From Candidatus Thiodiazotropha sp. (ex Codakia rugifera) (GTDB lineage Bacteria > Pseudomonadota > Gammaproteobacteria > Chromatiales > Chromatiaceae), in NCBI GenBank assembly GCA_025656675.1, contig JAHXHN010000003.1:248001-312000 (forward strand): a DNA stretch of 64,000 nt, written 5' to 3'. Each line of letters begins with the position of its first letter. Within the stretch, counting starts at the first letter, position 1. The position numbers and the translations under genes are program-made. Shown piece by piece: positions 1-10,095 of the stretch. A model generated the notes under the pieces. That model did not search any database. It was not told where the DNA came from and saw only the letters and a list, made by a program, of their open reading frames with translations.

Positions 1-365
1 GTGATCGTCATTTCATAGCATCCTGATTCGGCTTAGACGCGAAATCTCTGCTATCCCATTCAATCTATTCGGCATCGTTATAACCGATTGTTACAGAAGC
101 ATTTTAAAATTGATGAGGGTCATGTAAGACATGAAACTAAAAATGAGCGTCCCTTCTCCTTCAGGGAGAAGCACGGGATGAGGGGGGTTAAAATAATCAA
201 TGCGTTTGCTTTTTCTAGTCCCCTCACCCCAACCCTCTCCCTGAGGGAGAGGAAGTTAGCGGGACATTAGCAGTGGTGCAATATATGAATAAGACCCAGT
301 TCTGCATATAATGTAATACATTATATAAACAATATAACTAACTTATTATTAATACTATATTCCCC
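1..365. other. Gene-free start of the window
   Basis: No convincing gene is seen here. The only open frame (about 88-270) runs through the intergenic repeat at 149-265 and has no recognisable product. The last ~70 bases before tmcA are very AT-rich and probably hold its promoter, but no clear -35/-10 pair stands out. Confidence 0.5.
149..265. repeat. Intergenic inverted-repeat element (CCTCTCCC/GGGAGAGG type)
   Basis: The element is bounded by GTCCC at 149-153 and GGGAC at 261-265. Each arm carries its own small hairpin: TTCTCC/GGAGAA near 155-170, and a perfect 8-bp stem CCTCTCCC-TGA-GGGAGAGG at 234-252. The arms also pair with each other (ATGAGGGG with CCCCTCA). Repeats of this form are common, multi-copy and non-coding in proteobacterial genomes; that this one is multi-copy here is inferred. 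Confidence 0.7.
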
Positions 366-2570
366 ATGAATCTAGCCTGCCAGCTACAGACAGCCAGTCA
401 ACAGAGACAACATCGAGCACTGCTTGTCCTGTCTGGAAAAGAGACCTGGTGTATCAAACAGGCCAGCGCAATAGTGAACCAGCTCAATGTGCCGGATTGT
501 CTGTGGATAGGTGATCCGGGACCTGATGGCATCCATGCCTTGACGAATGCTCAGGCACTGGAACAGCTGGGCAGGGAGTGTGGACTGCTTGTCTACAATG
601 CCTACGCCGGATTCGATCCTGATGCATTTGGGGCCCTTAGTGGCACCTTGCGTGGCGGTGGCCTGCTACTGCTGCTGACACCCCCACTGCAGAATTGGGC
701 CGACTATGCTGACCCACAGGCTGATCGCATTGCGGTAGCGGGATATTCCGTTACTGACTTGAAAGGGCGCTTTCTACAAAGGATCTCATACATCCTGCAA
801 ACAGATCCCGCGGTAACGCGTATCGGCCCTGATGAAAACCCTGTTTTGCAAGCACCCTCCTTGCCCATCGTCCAGCCACAACCGTTTCTCCATCCACACT
901 GCCGTACCCGGGATCAGGCTCTGGCGGTTGAGGCCATTGTCCATGTTGTGAAGGGACATCGGAAAAGACCCCTGGTACTCACATCCGACCGTGGACGGGG
1001 AAAGTCATCGGCACTGGGGATCGCTGCTGCACAGCTGATCCGTGAGGGTTATAAAAAAATCCTGGTGACCGCACCGCGACAGGGGGCCGTTTTATCACTT
1101 TTCGAACAGGCGTCCAACGGTTTACCGGGATCAAAATCGTCCCGTCTGACCCTACAGAAAGATGATGCAACCCTTCGTTATAGTGCAGCAGATCACCTGC
1201 TGGCAGATCCACAACCCGCTGACATCCTTCTTGTGGACGAGGCTGCCGCCATCCCTACACCTCAGCTTGAAGCATTGCTCAACCACTATCCACGCATTGT
1301 CTTTGCTACAACCGTACATGGTTACGAAGGCACCGGTCTTGGATTCAATCTGCGTTTCAAGGACCATCTCGATCGTAAAATGCCTCAATGGCGGGAACTC
1401 ACACTCAAGGAGCCGATCCGCTGGGCACTGGAAGATCCACTGGAACAACTGGTTTTCAGACTGTTGGCCCTGGACGCCTCACCCGCCGACGATGTCATGG
1501 TTGAGGGTGCTCAACCGCAACATACCAAGTTGGAGTTCCCCAGCCAGCAACAGCTTCTCGAACAGGAGCGTGATCTCAACCAGTTGTTTGGCCTGCTGGT
1601 ACTCTCCCACTACCGAACCACCCCCCTCGATCTGCGTCATCTGCTGGATGGCCCCAATCTGCAGATTGCTCTGTTGCGTTATGGAGAAGCCATTGTCGCT
1701 GTGGCGCTGCTGGCAGCGGAAGGTGAGTTCTCAGCACAGATGGCTGCACAGATCTGGGCGGGTCAGCGGCGACCACGAGGCCACCTGTTGGCGCAATCCC
1801 TATCGGCCCATCTGGGACTGCAAACAGCAGCGACCCTGAAAGGCTTGCGGATCATGCGCATTGCTGTCCATCCGGCTGTACAAGGTAGAGGACTTGGCAG
1901 CCAACTGGTAGAGGCAGTCAAACAACATGCAATTGATCAGGGTTTTGACTACCTGGGTACCAGCTTCGGTGCAACACCCGAACTGATTAAATTCTGGCGG
2001 GCAACAGGCTTGCATGCGGTGCGACTCGGTCTGCATGCGGGAGCCAGCAGCAGCAACCAATCGGTGATGTCGATACAACCGCTGACCCCATCCGGAGAGC
2101 AGCTGTATATAGCGGCAAAAGCGCAGTTTGCCAGACAACTTCCAGCCCTGTTAAATGACACCTTGAGACACTTTCCCACCCGTCTGGCAATCCCGCTCCT
2201 GGAAGGCATTGCACACCGATCACCCGCATCTTTGGAGAAACAGGAGTGGCTCGATCTGGTCGCTTTCGCCTTTGCCCGGCGTGGTTACGATCTCACCCTA
2301 CATGCCATTGAAGTGATCAGTTTATCGGCCCTCGCCGAGGGTCGGATCAATGATGAAGATGCCACACTGTTGATCAAGCGCGTCCTGCAGAAACAACCTT
2401 GGCATGTCTGTGCGTCATCGACAGCACTTTGCGGTCGTGGACCAGTAGAGAAGCGATTGAGTGAACTGATAGGCAGGTTGGTGGTTCACTATGGTGACGA
2501 TGAAATTCTCAATCTTGTCCACAGAACACAGAAATTATTAACGGAAACCACCCGGGAATGGCCGCGGTAA
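366..2570 (+). CDS. tmcA: tRNA(Met) cytidine acetyltransferase TmcA
   Basis: TmcA makes N4-acetylcytidine at the wobble position of elongator tRNA-Met, using acetyl-CoA and ATP (known for the family). The 734-residue product shows the expected order. An N-terminal DUF1726-like part is followed by an RNA-helicase-like ATPase module with a P-loop at about residues 205-214 (SDRGRGKS) and a Walker B-like DEAAAIP at about 290. A GNAT acetyltransferase domain follows, with the acetyl-CoA loop VQGRGLGS near residue 505, then the C-terminal tRNA-binding part. Length is normal for the family and nothing is missing. It faces a radical SAM gene; only 48 bp separate the two stop codons. Confidence 0.95.
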   Translation: MNLACQLQTASQQRQHRALLVLSGKETWCIKQASAIVNQLNVPDCLWIGDPGPDGIHALTNAQALEQLGRECGLLVYNAYAGFDPDAFGALSGTLRGGGLLLLLTPPLQNWADYADPQADRIAVAGYSVTDLKGRFLQRISYILQTDPAVTRIGPDENPVLQAPSLPIVQPQPFLHPHCRTRDQALAVEAIVHVVKGHRKRPLVLTSDRGRGKSSALGIAAAQLIREGYKKILVTAPRQGAVLSLFEQASNGLPGSKSSRLTLQKDDATLRYSAADHLLADPQPADILLVDEAAAIPTPQLEALLNHYPRIVFATTVHGYEGTGLGFNLRFKDHLDRKMPQWRELTLKEPIRWALEDPLEQLVFRLLALDASPADDVMVEGAQPQHTKLEFPSQQQLLEQERDLNQLFGLLVLSHYRTTPLDLRHLLDGPNLQIALLRYGEAIVAVALLAAEGEFSAQMAAQIWAGQRRPRGHLLAQSLSAHLGLQTAATLKGLRIMRIAVHPAVQGRGLGSQLVEAVKQHAIDQGFDYLGTSFGATPELIKFWRATGLHAVRLGLHAGASSSNQSVMSIQPLTPSGEQLYIAAKAQFARQLPALLNDTLRHFPTRLAIPLLEGIAHRSPASLEKQEWLDLVAFAFARRGYDLTLHAIEVISLSALAEGRINDEDATLLIKRVLQKQPWHVCASSTALCGRGPVEKRLSELIGRLVVHYGDDEILNLVHRTQKLLTETTREWPR

Positions 2571-2618
2571 CCGAATAGAAACGAAAAATTCACAATCATT
2601 TCGGTAATCGGCGTCCAT

Positions 2619-4361
2619 TCATGACTCATGTAATTTAAACTCACTGTCCTCCTCAATAGCAATGATCTCAACAGGCCTGCCCTTTTTATGCTGCTTCGGC
2701 CAAACGGCGTAACGTCCCGCTTTTACACCTCGACCGCATTGTCGATTTATCATTTTCACACCCGCTTCCGTTAAGGTGAGAATCGGTAATCGTCTGCGGC
2801 TGCCATTGACCACGAACCGCTCTGTCTGCTGCAACTGTTCAGCAATCCAGACGGGGGTCTTGCCATTCACCAGACTGAACTGGCTGTAGTCCCACAAAAG
2901 CCATTCACCCAACAGGGGTTGCTCCACCAGATAGGGTAGAATGAATTCGGTCAGTCGGGCGAAGAGTGAATCCGGCTGCAGGTTATCGACCGCCAAACAC
3001 GTTCCCAGCTTATCCATTAATCCATCGAAACAGCTACTGACATGACCCTTAAAACAGTGATCCACGAGACCCGCCAGGGTAGAGCGTAAATAGCCACTGT
3101 TCCAAAGGCGTTCCAGTAACTCGGCATAATGTTTAAATCGGGCGATCTCTCCGAATGTGAGCAGAGGATGGGCAAGCACTTCATAGGGGGGATCGGGGTC
3201 CCAACGATAGCCAAGTTGATGCGCCTGTTCCTGTAGCGGTGTACCAGGCAACAGCTTCAGCGTTCCCAGTTGCAAATGATCTGGATAGAGCAGAAACGTT
3301 TGATCCAACGATGCTGCACACTGGGGTGCTGTTTCACCGGGCAAACCGACGATCAAATCAAGATGGACCGGATGACGCCTCATCTCAACCAACTGACGGA
3401 TATTCTCCAGGGCCTTGGTTATATCCATGCTGCGTTGAATGGTGTCGAGTACTCCCTCGTTCAGTGATTGGAGACCGATTTCGAATTGAAACTTACCCGG
3501 TTCTGCCTGCCGAAAGATCGTCATTGCCTCCGGTGAGATGCGATCAGGATTGAGTTCAAGGTGAAAGCGTAGTCCTGACGGTGTGGCTGAAAATCGTTTC
3601 AGTAGTCTGCTGCTCCGCTCCCTACCGAGATGAAAACTGCGATCAAGCAATTTTATGGTTTTGTTTTCAAGCTGCTCCAGTACCTGCAGATCGGCTTCGA
3701 TCCGTTCCATTGGGAAGACCCGTAGTCGATCAGTGGCGCTGGTACAGAAGGTGCACAGGTAAGGACATCCCCTGGATGTTTCCCAATAGACAAGCGGCCT
3801 ACTGACATCCACAAGACCCGCCGTCATGGGTGCGGGAATCTTCTCGACTGGGAGGCGTTGTACCGGGTTGCACTTAATTGACGCATTTTCCCTATAGATC
3901 AGCCCAGAGACGCTATCCAACTGCCCTTGGCCATACAGTAACAATTTGACCAGGTCGTTGAATGCGGCCTCCCCTTCCCCCTGTATGACAAAATCAAGGG
4001 TTGATTCCCTGGCCAGTAACGCCTCTCCCCTGGGGCCGGCCTCTGGTCCGCCAAATACGATGATCACGTCAGGAATCAGTTGTTTGACAATTTTTGAAAT
4101 ATGGATGGTCGCGATGATATTCCACAGATAGGTCGAGAATCCGAGTACCTTGGGATGGAATGCCACCAACGCTTCAATCAATGGCTGAGGATTTTTATTC
4201 ACCAGACACTCAAAAAGCTGCAACTGCTCGTAGTAGGGTTCGGTCTCGGCATAGGCGGCTATTGATTGAAGCGCCAATGAGCTGTGGCTGTACCCGGCAT
4301 GGAGTGCGACCAGTGCAATCTTTTCCGGGGGGCTGTCTTGGGGTAAGCGTTTTAATGACAT
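2619..4361 (-). CDS. B12-binding domain radical SAM protein
   Basis: The 580-residue protein starts with a cobalamin-binding-like Rossmann domain (about residues 12-145, containing GFSTYLWN and VFGGPEAGPRGE). A radical SAM barrel follows, whose [4Fe-4S] cluster cysteines are C199, C203 and C206 in RGCPYLCTFC, the canonical CxxxCxxC. A C-terminal extension of the DUF4080 kind (about 400-580) completes it. Family members catalyse SAM-dependent radical reactions such as methylations, but the substrate of this subgroup is not known to me. The gene stands alone, convergent with tmcA and divergent from the sugar-nucleotide operon. Start taken at 4361 (MSLKRLPQD). Confidence 0.85.
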   Translation of the reverse strand: MSLKRLPQDSPPEKIALVALHAGYSHSSLALQSIAAYAETEPYYEQLQLFECLVNKNPQPLIEALVAFHPKVLGFSTYLWNIIATIHISKIVKQLIPDVIIVFGGPEAGPRGEALLARESTLDFVIQGEGEAAFNDLVKLLLYGQGQLDSVSGLIYRENASIKCNPVQRLPVEKIPAPMTAGLVDVSRPLVYWETSRGCPYLCTFCTSATDRLRVFPMERIEADLQVLEQLENKTIKLLDRSFHLGRERSSRLLKRFSATPSGLRFHLELNPDRISPEAMTIFRQAEPGKFQFEIGLQSLNEGVLDTIQRSMDITKALENIRQLVEMRRHPVHLDLIVGLPGETAPQCAASLDQTFLLYPDHLQLGTLKLLPGTPLQEQAHQLGYRWDPDPPYEVLAHPLLTFGEIARFKHYAELLERLWNSGYLRSTLAGLVDHCFKGHVSSCFDGLMDKLGTCLAVDNLQPDSLFARLTEFILPYLVEQPLLGEWLLWDYSQFSLVNGKTPVWIAEQLQQTERFVVNGSRRRLPILTLTEAGVKMINRQCGRGVKAGRYAVWPKQHKKGRPVEIIAIEEDSEFKLHES

Positions 4362-4620
4362 TGAGGCTGTTGTGTTGAGATGGATGCCTTATCACTGAAT
4401 AGAGCTAATCAACCTAAGCGTATTCGCTGAGGGCACAATGATTGTAAACCCTTTGTCTGAGATCCTCATCAATTGCCTTGTCCTAGAAATCCCTCGATTT
4501 CATGCCCATGCCAAGTTATCATTTGGCTGTTTAGTAGGCTGGCGATAAGCGTATCTTTGGCCTGGATTTCCACTTTAGCCTGAAACGACGGCTCCAGATT
4601 TAAATTAACAAGGAAAAAGC
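4362..4620. promoter_or_regulatory. Divergent promoter region, radical SAM gene / sugar-nucleotide operon
   Basis: A 259-bp spacer between divergent genes must hold both promoters. An AAGGAA ribosome-binding site sits just before the ATG at 4621. I could not assign a convincing -35/-10 pair. Confidence 0.35.
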
Positions 4621-5898
4621 ATGTTTAATCTTGGGGAAGTACACATCGGTGTACTGGGCCTTGGTTATGTCGGACTACCGCTTGCGGTTGAATTCGGAAA
4701 GAAATACCCAACCATCGGGCTCGATATCAATAAAGCTCGAGTAGCAGAATTGAATGCAGGTCAGGATAGCTCACTGGAAGTCGATCCTGCCGAACTGAAG
4801 CAGATACCCTATCTGAGCTACACCAGTAACCTGGATGACCTAAAACCTTGCAACATCTATGTCGTCACTGTCCCTACCCCAATCAATGAACATAAACAGC
4901 CTGATCTTACCCCACTGATCGGCGCCAGCCATACCCTGGGCAAAGTCCTTAAACCGGGTGATATTGCAATTTTCGAATCCACAGTCTACCCCGGTGCAAC
5001 CGAAGAGGTTTGTGTTCCGATCATGGAAGCTGACTCGGGTTTGAAGTTCAACCAGGACTTTTATGTCGGCTACAGTCCTGAACGCATCAATCCTGGTGAT
5101 AAAGAGCACCGACTGCCGACTATCAAGAAGGTAACCTCAGGATCCACACCTGAAGTGGCGGATTTTGTCGATGAACTCTACCGGTCCATTATCACTGCCG
5201 GCACCCATAAGGCCAGCAGTATCAAGGTCGCAGAAGCCGCGAAAGTTATCGAGAATACCCAACGTGATGTCAATATCGCACTGATCAATGAACTCGCGCT
5301 GATCTTTAACCGTCTAGGCATTGATACCATTGAAGTGCTGGAGGCCGCTGGCAGTAAATGGAATTTCCTCCCATTCAGACCTGGCCTGGTGGGGGGGCAT
5401 TGTATCGGTGTAGACCCCTACTACCTCACACACAAGGCCCAATCGATCGGTTATCAGCCAGAGATTATTCTTGCCGGTCGTCGACTCAATGACGGCATGG
5501 GAGCCTATGTGGTGCATAGCGTGGTCAAGATGATGATGAAGAGAGGCACGGCCACCAATAACTGCAAGGCCCTTGTGCTCGGTCTGACTTTTAAAGAGAA
5601 CTGTCCGGATCTAAGGAACACTCGAGTTGTCGATATTGTCTCTGAGTTCGAGGATTACGGCGCCCAGGTGGATGTCTATGATCCCTGGGTCTCCTCCGAC
5701 GAGGCAGAGCATGAATATGGCCTGCGTCCGATCCCTGAACTGAAAGAGGGAACGTATGATGCCGTCATTCTTGCTGTCGCCCACCGGGAATTCCAAGCGA
5801 TGGGTTCTGACAAGATTCGAGCCTTATGTAAGGAGAATGGCGTGCTCTTCGACGTTAAACACATTCTCCCTGTTGAAGATGTAGACGCTAGACTATGA
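4621..5898 (+). CDS. tviB: UDP-N-acetyl-hexosamine 6-dehydrogenase (TviB/WbpO type)
   Basis: A nucleotide-sugar dehydrogenase of 425 residues. It oxidises UDP-GlcNAc or UDP-GalNAc to the uronic acid with two NAD+, a precursor step for surface polysaccharides (family knowledge). The N-terminal NAD fold has [10 protein letters not shown] at about residues 13-22. The catalytic cysteine is C261 in [11 protein letters not shown]. The [15 protein letters not shown] segment is typical of the WbpO/TviB group rather than UDP-glucose dehydrogenase. The stop overlaps the start of the next gene by 4 bp, so the two are translationally coupled. Which hexosamine is used cannot be told from sequence alone. 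Confidence 0.88.
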   Translation: MFNLGEVHIGVLGLGYVGLPLAVEFGKKYPTIGLDINKARVAELNAGQDSSLEVDPAELKQIPYLSYTSNLDDLKPCNIYVVTVPTPINEHKQPDLTPLIGASHTLGKVLKPGDIAIFESTVYPGATEEVCVPIMEADSGLKFNQDFYVGYSPERINPGDKEHRLPTIKKVTSGSTPEVADFVDELYRSIITAGTHKASSIKVAEAAKVIENTQRDVNIALINELALIFNRLGIDTIEVLEAAGSKWNFLPFRPGLVGGHCIGVDPYYLTHKAQSIGYQPEIILAGRRLNDGMGAYVVHSVVKMMMKRGTATNNCKALVLGLTFKENCPDLRNTRVVDIVSEFEDYGAQVDVYDPWVSSDEAEHEYGLRPIPELKEGTYDAVILAVAHREFQAMGSDKIRALCKENGVLFDVKHILPVEDVDARL

Positions 5899-6926
5899 CC
5901 CCTTATGACAAACTAAAACAAACACTCGTGTCCAATCAGTCCAGCTGGTTAGTAACCGGTGTTGCCGGATTTATTGGCTCCAACCTGCTCGAGACCTTGC
6001 TTACCCTTGATCAGCGCGTTATCGGCCTGGATAACTTTTCAACCGGCCATGCTTACAACTTTGAAAAGGTTAAAGCTGTTGTCTCCCCCGAACAGTGGGC
6101 CAACTTTACCTTCATAGAAGGCGATATAAGGGATCTGGAAACATGTCACCAAGCCTGTAAGGGTGTTGACTATGTCTTGCACCAAGCGGCGCTTGGGTCA
6201 GTCCCCCGCTCTCTCACAGACCCCATCACGACAAACGAAAACAACATATCCGGCTACCTGAATATGCTGGTTGCCGCTCGTGATGCCAAGGTCAGGCGGT
6301 TCGTCTATGCCGCCTCGAGCTCTACCTATGGTGACCATCCGGGACTCCCCAAGGTCGAAGCGAGCATAGGTAATCCACTCTCACCCTATGCGGTTACCAA
6401 GCTGGTCAATGAACACTATGCTCAGGTGTTTGCCCGCTGCTACGACTTCAACACCATAGGTCTGAGATATTTCAATATCTTCGGTCGCCGCCAGGATCCC
6501 AATGGCGCCTATGCAGCGGTGATACCCAAATGGGTTGCTGCAATGATCGATAAAGAGGAGGTCTTTATCAATGGTGACGGTGAGACCAGTCGGGACTTTT
6601 GCTATATCGACAATGCTGTTCAGGCCAATCTTTTGGCTGCAACCACTGACAATCCGGATGCGACAAACCAGGTTTATAATATTGCTGTCGGCGATCGCAC
6701 TACCCTCAATCAGCTATTTACAAAGATCAGGGATATTCTGGCCGGCAATTTCTCTTATCTGAGTGATATCTCTGCCACTCACAGGGACTTTCGAGCGGGT
6801 GATGTTCGCCATTCGCTGGCAAACATCGGAAAAGCCAACCAGCTCCTCGGTTATCAGCCAACTCATAATATCGACCAAGGACTTGGCGAGGCCATGAGTT
6901 GGTATGTTGATGATCTGACCCGATAG
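5895..6926 (+). CDS. tviC: UDP-N-acetylglucosamine 4-epimerase (TviC/WbpP type)
   Basis: An extended short-chain dehydrogenase of 343 residues. It has the NAD-binding [12 protein letters not shown] at about residues 22-33 and the catalytic YxxxK as Y165/K169 (SPYAVTK), with the preceding SSSTYG serine loop. The ~15-residue extension before the Rossmann fold matches WbpP/TviC, which interconvert UDP-GlcNAc and UDP-GalNAc or their uronates. With the dehydrogenase upstream, the pair reproduces the TviB-TviC/WbpO-WbpP route to UDP-GalNAc uronate. Start at 5895 overlaps the upstream stop by 4 bp. Confidence 0.87.
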   Translation: MTPYDKLKQTLVSNQSSWLVTGVAGFIGSNLLETLLTLDQRVIGLDNFSTGHAYNFEKVKAVVSPEQWANFTFIEGDIRDLETCHQACKGVDYVLHQAALGSVPRSLTDPITTNENNISGYLNMLVAARDAKVRRFVYAASSSTYGDHPGLPKVEASIGNPLSPYAVTKLVNEHYAQVFARCYDFNTIGLRYFNIFGRRQDPNGAYAAVIPKWVAAMIDKEEVFINGDGETSRDFCYIDNAVQANLLAATTDNPDATNQVYNIAVGDRTTLNQLFTKIRDILAGNFSYLSDISATHRDFRAGDVRHSLANIGKANQLLGYQPTHNIDQGLGEAMSWYVDDLTR

Positions 6927-7007
6927 TGTCTATCGAGCGTAGTGCCACATATAAATGGCCATGCTGACACGTAAGCGCCCAAATCAAACCTATCAGGAAC
7001 ACTTACC

Positions 7008-8015
7008 ATGCGAGTACTTATAACCGGTGGCGCCGGCTTTATCGGTTCGGCATTGGCCCTACGTCTACTGGAACGTGGTGATGAGGTCATCAGTATCGAT
7101 TGCCTCAATGACTATTATGACGTTGAACTGAAAAAGGCCCGTCTCGCCCGCACCCAGGATCACCCGAATTTTATAGATCTGCGTCTTGAGCTTGAAAACC
7201 GCGAAGGGATCGCGGATGTTTTCTCCCGTTACAAACCTCAGGGTGTGGTCAATCTCGCTGCCCAAGCGGGTGTTCGTTATTCTATTGAAAACCCATTGGC
7301 CTATATCGACTCCAATCTACTCGGATTTGGTCATATTCTGGAGGGTTGCCGACACCATGATGTTGAACACCTGGTCTACGCTTCGAGCAGTTCAGTGTAT
7401 GGCGCCAATACTGCCATGCCCTTCTCTGTACATGATAATGTCAATCACCCTGTAAGCCTCTATGCCGCCACCAAAAAGGCGAATGAACTGATGGCTCACA
7501 CCTACAGCCACCTGTACCGCATACCCACCACCGGCTTACGCTTTTTTACCGTTTACGGCCCCTGGAGCAGACCTGATATGGCGATGCTCAAATTTGCCCA
7601 CAAAATCATGCGTGGTGAGCCCATCGATGTCTTCAACTACGGTAAGCATCGTCGAGACTTCACCTATATCGATGACATCGTGGAAGGGGTTACCCGGGTT
7701 TTGGACCGTATACCCGAACCCAATCCTGACTGGGACAGCGATCATCCTGACTCGGCATCCAGTACAGCCCCTTATCGACTCTATAACATCGGTAACAACC
7801 AACCAGTGGAGTTGATGCGCTATATTGAGCTACTGGAAGAGAGCCTGGGTAGAAAAGCTGAACTCAATATGCTCCCCTTGCAGGATGGTGATGTGGTTGC
7901 TACCTATGCGGATGTCGCTGAGCTGATCGCCGATACCGGCTACAAACCCGATACCCGTTTGGAAGATGGTGTAGCAAATTTCGCCCGTTGGTTTCTGGAC
8001 TACTACGACTACTGA
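7008..8015 (+). CDS. NAD-dependent UDP-glucuronate 4-epimerase-like protein
   Basis: A 335-residue extended SDR with GGAGFIGSALALRL at the N-terminus, the LNDYYDVELK segment characteristic of UDP-glucuronate 4-epimerases, and the catalytic Y152/K156 pair (SLYAATK). The family makes UDP-galacturonate for capsule or LPS. It lies 81 bp after the tviC-like gene on the same strand and probably belongs to the same transcript. No glycosyltransferase or polymerase genes follow, so the polysaccharide assembly genes must lie elsewhere. Confidence 0.85.
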   Translation: MRVLITGGAGFIGSALALRLLERGDEVISIDCLNDYYDVELKKARLARTQDHPNFIDLRLELENREGIADVFSRYKPQGVVNLAAQAGVRYSIENPLAYIDSNLLGFGHILEGCRHHDVEHLVYASSSSVYGANTAMPFSVHDNVNHPVSLYAATKKANELMAHTYSHLYRIPTTGLRFFTVYGPWSRPDMAMLKFAHKIMRGEPIDVFNYGKHRRDFTYIDDIVEGVTRVLDRIPEPNPDWDSDHPDSASSTAPYRLYNIGNNQPVELMRYIELLEESLGRKAELNMLPLQDGDVVATYADVAELIADTGYKPDTRLEDGVANFARWFLDYYDY

Positions 8016-8031
8016 AAAGCACCTATGGAAT

Positions 8032-8089
8032 GAAAAAAAACCGGCGGGGAAGGACCCTGGAGGCAGTTGGGTCGCGATTCCCCGCCAGA
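8032..8089 (-). terminator. Strong Rho-independent terminator on the minus strand
   Basis: Read on the minus strand, GGCGGGGA (8086-8079) pairs with TCCCCGCC (8050-8043). An inner stem GACCC/GGGTC follows, and the hairpin is followed by GG and eight T residues (8040-8033). The plus strand has no T-run after the hairpin, so direction is minus. It would end transcripts from rdgC or from the short RNA proposed at 8033-8122. Confidence 0.8.
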
Positions 8090-8122
8090 CTAGCGCTTAC
8101 ACGGAAACGACCAACCGTGAGC
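8033..8122 (-). ncRNA. Candidate small RNA with FNR-like box
   Basis: Between the rdgC stop and the strong minus-strand terminator there is an FNR/ANR-like palindrome, TTGAT-CTGA-GTCAA (8159-8172), one base off the TTGATnnnnATCAA consensus. About 21 bases downstream on the minus strand lies a weak -10-like TTTAGT. Transcription from near 8122 would give a roughly 90-nt RNA ending at the terminator, whose apical loop exposes a GCCTCC anti-Shine-Dalgarno-like stretch. This is inference from layout; the region could equally be just the rdgC 3' UTR. Confidence 0.35.
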
Positions 8123-8158
8123 GTAGGGAGAGACTAAAGACTCTTCATCGGTCAGACA

Positions 8159-8172
8159 TTGATCTGAGTCAA
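8159..8172. promoter_or_regulatory. FNR/ANR-like binding site
   Basis: TTGATCTGAGTCAA differs at one position from the FNR-family palindrome TTGATnnnnATCAA. It lies in the 232-bp spacer between two convergent genes, where neither flanking CDS begins. If used, it most plausibly drives the short minus-strand transcript ending at 8033. Confidence 0.35.
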
Positions 8173-8247
8173 TAAACCATGATTAAGACTAGGTTATTAG
8201 TGGCTCTGTGACCTCAGATTATTTCAATCCAGAAACAACCTGGCAGG

Positions 8248-9162
8248 CTAACCCTCTTTTTTTGCTGTGCCTCCAAAGAGTTCAAACAAGCGGGGTAAAA
8301 ATCGACGAAATTCCAGACTCATCAGGGTGAATTGACCATCAAAGGCATCGGCATCACTCTCCATTTGGTAGTCAGCGGCCTGTTCCTGGATCAGATCAAG
8401 AAATCTCAACCGTTTTATGGACATGTCCGCATCAATAATGCAGGAGAGCCGTTCATCCCACTCTACAGCGAGTTTGACCACCTCTTTGCCCGCATCGATA
8501 TGTGCCATCATCTCATCTGCCGATAGGTCCTGACCTTTACAGCGCAAGACACTGGCTTCATCTGACCGGTCTTTCAGTTCACAACTGTCCAACAGGGTAA
8601 AATCCCGATACTGTTCAGGCCGTTTCAACCATTCAGTCATCACGTAGGTGGGCGCCAATTCCACCTCAAGCGGTTTTACCGGCAGACTTCCCAGGGTCTC
8701 ACGTAATAGGGTTATCACCGCCTCAGCCTTATTGGCGCTGGCAGCATCTACCAATATCCAACCCTGCTGCTTGTCGATCATGGCATACTGTCTGGTATAG
8801 CGACTGAAAGCCTTTGGCAGCAATTGATGGAACACTTCCTCTCGCAGCTCACTCCGCTCCCTTCGAGCAACTTTTCTACCCTCTTCCTGCTCAATGGTCA
8901 CTACCTTCTCATCGACAATCTCATTGATCACTGCAGCAGGAAGCAACTTCTCCTCCTGGCGAACACAGACCATCTGACATCCCCCGACCTCATGCACCAG
9001 ACTCTCTGCCTGCCGACCAAGCGGGGTATCCCACCCCATCCCCATCAAATCATGGCTACCGCAGGGCTGAAAGCGTTTACTTTCCAGCACCCCTGCCAGA
9101 GCCTCATCGGAAAGATTGAAGGGTTGTTGTAACAGATAGACCCGAAGATTTTTAAACCACAT
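8248..9162 (-). CDS. rdgC: Recombination-associated protein RdgC
   Basis: RdgC is a nucleoid-associated DNA-binding protein that forms a ring dimer and restrains RecA (known in Escherichia coli and Neisseria). The N-terminus MWFKNLRVYLL is diagnostic, so the start is placed at 9162 rather than at an ATG four codons upstream. The product is 304 residues, the usual length, with the family features DTPLGRQ near residue 45, LLPAAVIN near 70 and the C-terminal helix ending LPRLFELFGG. It is monocistronic, followed by a strong terminator, and divergent from amrA. Confidence 0.95.
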   Translation of the reverse strand: MWFKNLRVYLLQQPFNLSDEALAGVLESKRFQPCGSHDLMGMGWDTPLGRQAESLVHEVGGCQMVCVRQEEKLLPAAVINEIVDEKVVTIEQEEGRKVARRERSELREEVFHQLLPKAFSRYTRQYAMIDKQQGWILVDAASANKAEAVITLLRETLGSLPVKPLEVELAPTYVMTEWLKRPEQYRDFTLLDSCELKDRSDEASVLRCKGQDLSADEMMAHIDAGKEVVKLAVEWDERLSCIIDADMSIKRLRFLDLIQEQAADYQMESDADAFDGQFTLMSLEFRRFLPRLFELFGGTAKKEG

Positions 9163-9399
9163 TACGTATTCCATAGATTTGATCGAGGGGCGGATTATGG
9201 CGAACCATGCTCGACTAATCCAGTGCTAGTACAACTTTCTGGCAAGTTCTGTGAATGGCTCTTCTCATCATTTATCGCATCTCAGTTCGGGTTGCTATTT
9301 GACTGATTTGGATACATGGTTATAGCAAAACAGCAGTCACTGAAATTTTTATTTTCAGGTGCAAACTGAACAGCTATTCTCTTCAAGAACAACATTGGA

Positions 9400-9984
9400 A
9401 TGGGAATCATGGACCACCAACCCCCCTCACCGCTTTCGCAAACAGATCAAGTCACCTTACTGGATATTGCAGCAGATTCGATCAGGCATGGTCTGAAATA
9501 TGGCACGCCACTGTCTGTTGCTGCATCGGACTATTCTGAAGGACTACGCGCAGTAAGGGCCTCCTTCGTCACCCTACAGATAGGAGGCAATCTGCGTGGG
9601 TGTATCGGCCATCTGGAGGCACAGATGCCGATCGTGGAAGATGTTGCAGAGAATGCCTTTTCAGCCGCCTTTCGTGACCCCAGATTCCCTTCCCTGTCCA
9701 CCAGTGAGTTCAACGATCTGGAGATTCATATCTCAGTATTGACGCCAGCTGAACCTTTACAATTTGACTCTGAAGAGGATTTGATCAGTAAAATCAGACC
9801 TGCTATCGACGGGCTGATTCTGGTGGATGGCCAACATCGGGGCACCTTTCTTCCTTCGGTTTGGGAATCACTGCCGGATACCCGGAGTTTCCTATACCAT
9901 CTCAAGCAAAAGGCAGGTTTACCTGGCGAATATTGGTCAGACAGCCTGAAAATATTTCGCTATGAAACAGAGTCATTCAGTTAG
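9400..9984 (+). CDS. amrA: AmmeMemoRadiSam system protein A (AMMECR1 domain)
   Basis: A 194-residue AMMECR1-family protein. The conserved core LRGCIGHLEA at about residues 66-75 and the RDPRFPSLSTSEF segment are diagnostic. In many bacteria this family is encoded beside a MEMO-like and a radical SAM protein (the AmmeMemoRadiSam system, role unresolved). Neither partner is adjacent here. Start is uncertain: 9400, or 9409 where a GGGA sits about 8 bases upstream. Confidence 0.85.
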   Translation: MGIMDHQPPSPLSQTDQVTLLDIAADSIRHGLKYGTPLSVAASDYSEGLRAVRASFVTLQIGGNLRGCIGHLEAQMPIVEDVAENAFSAAFRDPRFPSLSTSEFNDLEIHISVLTPAEPLQFDSEEDLISKIRPAIDGLILVDGQHRGTFLPSVWESLPDTRSFLYHLKQKAGLPGEYWSDSLKIFRYETESFS

Positions 9985-10095
9985 TCTCCATCCAGAAACA
10001 TCAGCACCCGCCATTCTGGCGCATACCCACTGCAGGGCAGATTGACTATGTAGCGGTACTGGGTAGGTCAGGTTGGCCCGAATGGCGCTATCTCA

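Noticed and set aside
88..270. 60-codon frame at the window start
   Set aside because: It runs through the intergenic inverted repeat and has no protein-like composition.
1162..1839. 225-codon plus-strand frame inside tmcA
   Set aside because: Out-of-frame shadow of tmcA; product is Trp/Ser/Cys-rich with no domain.
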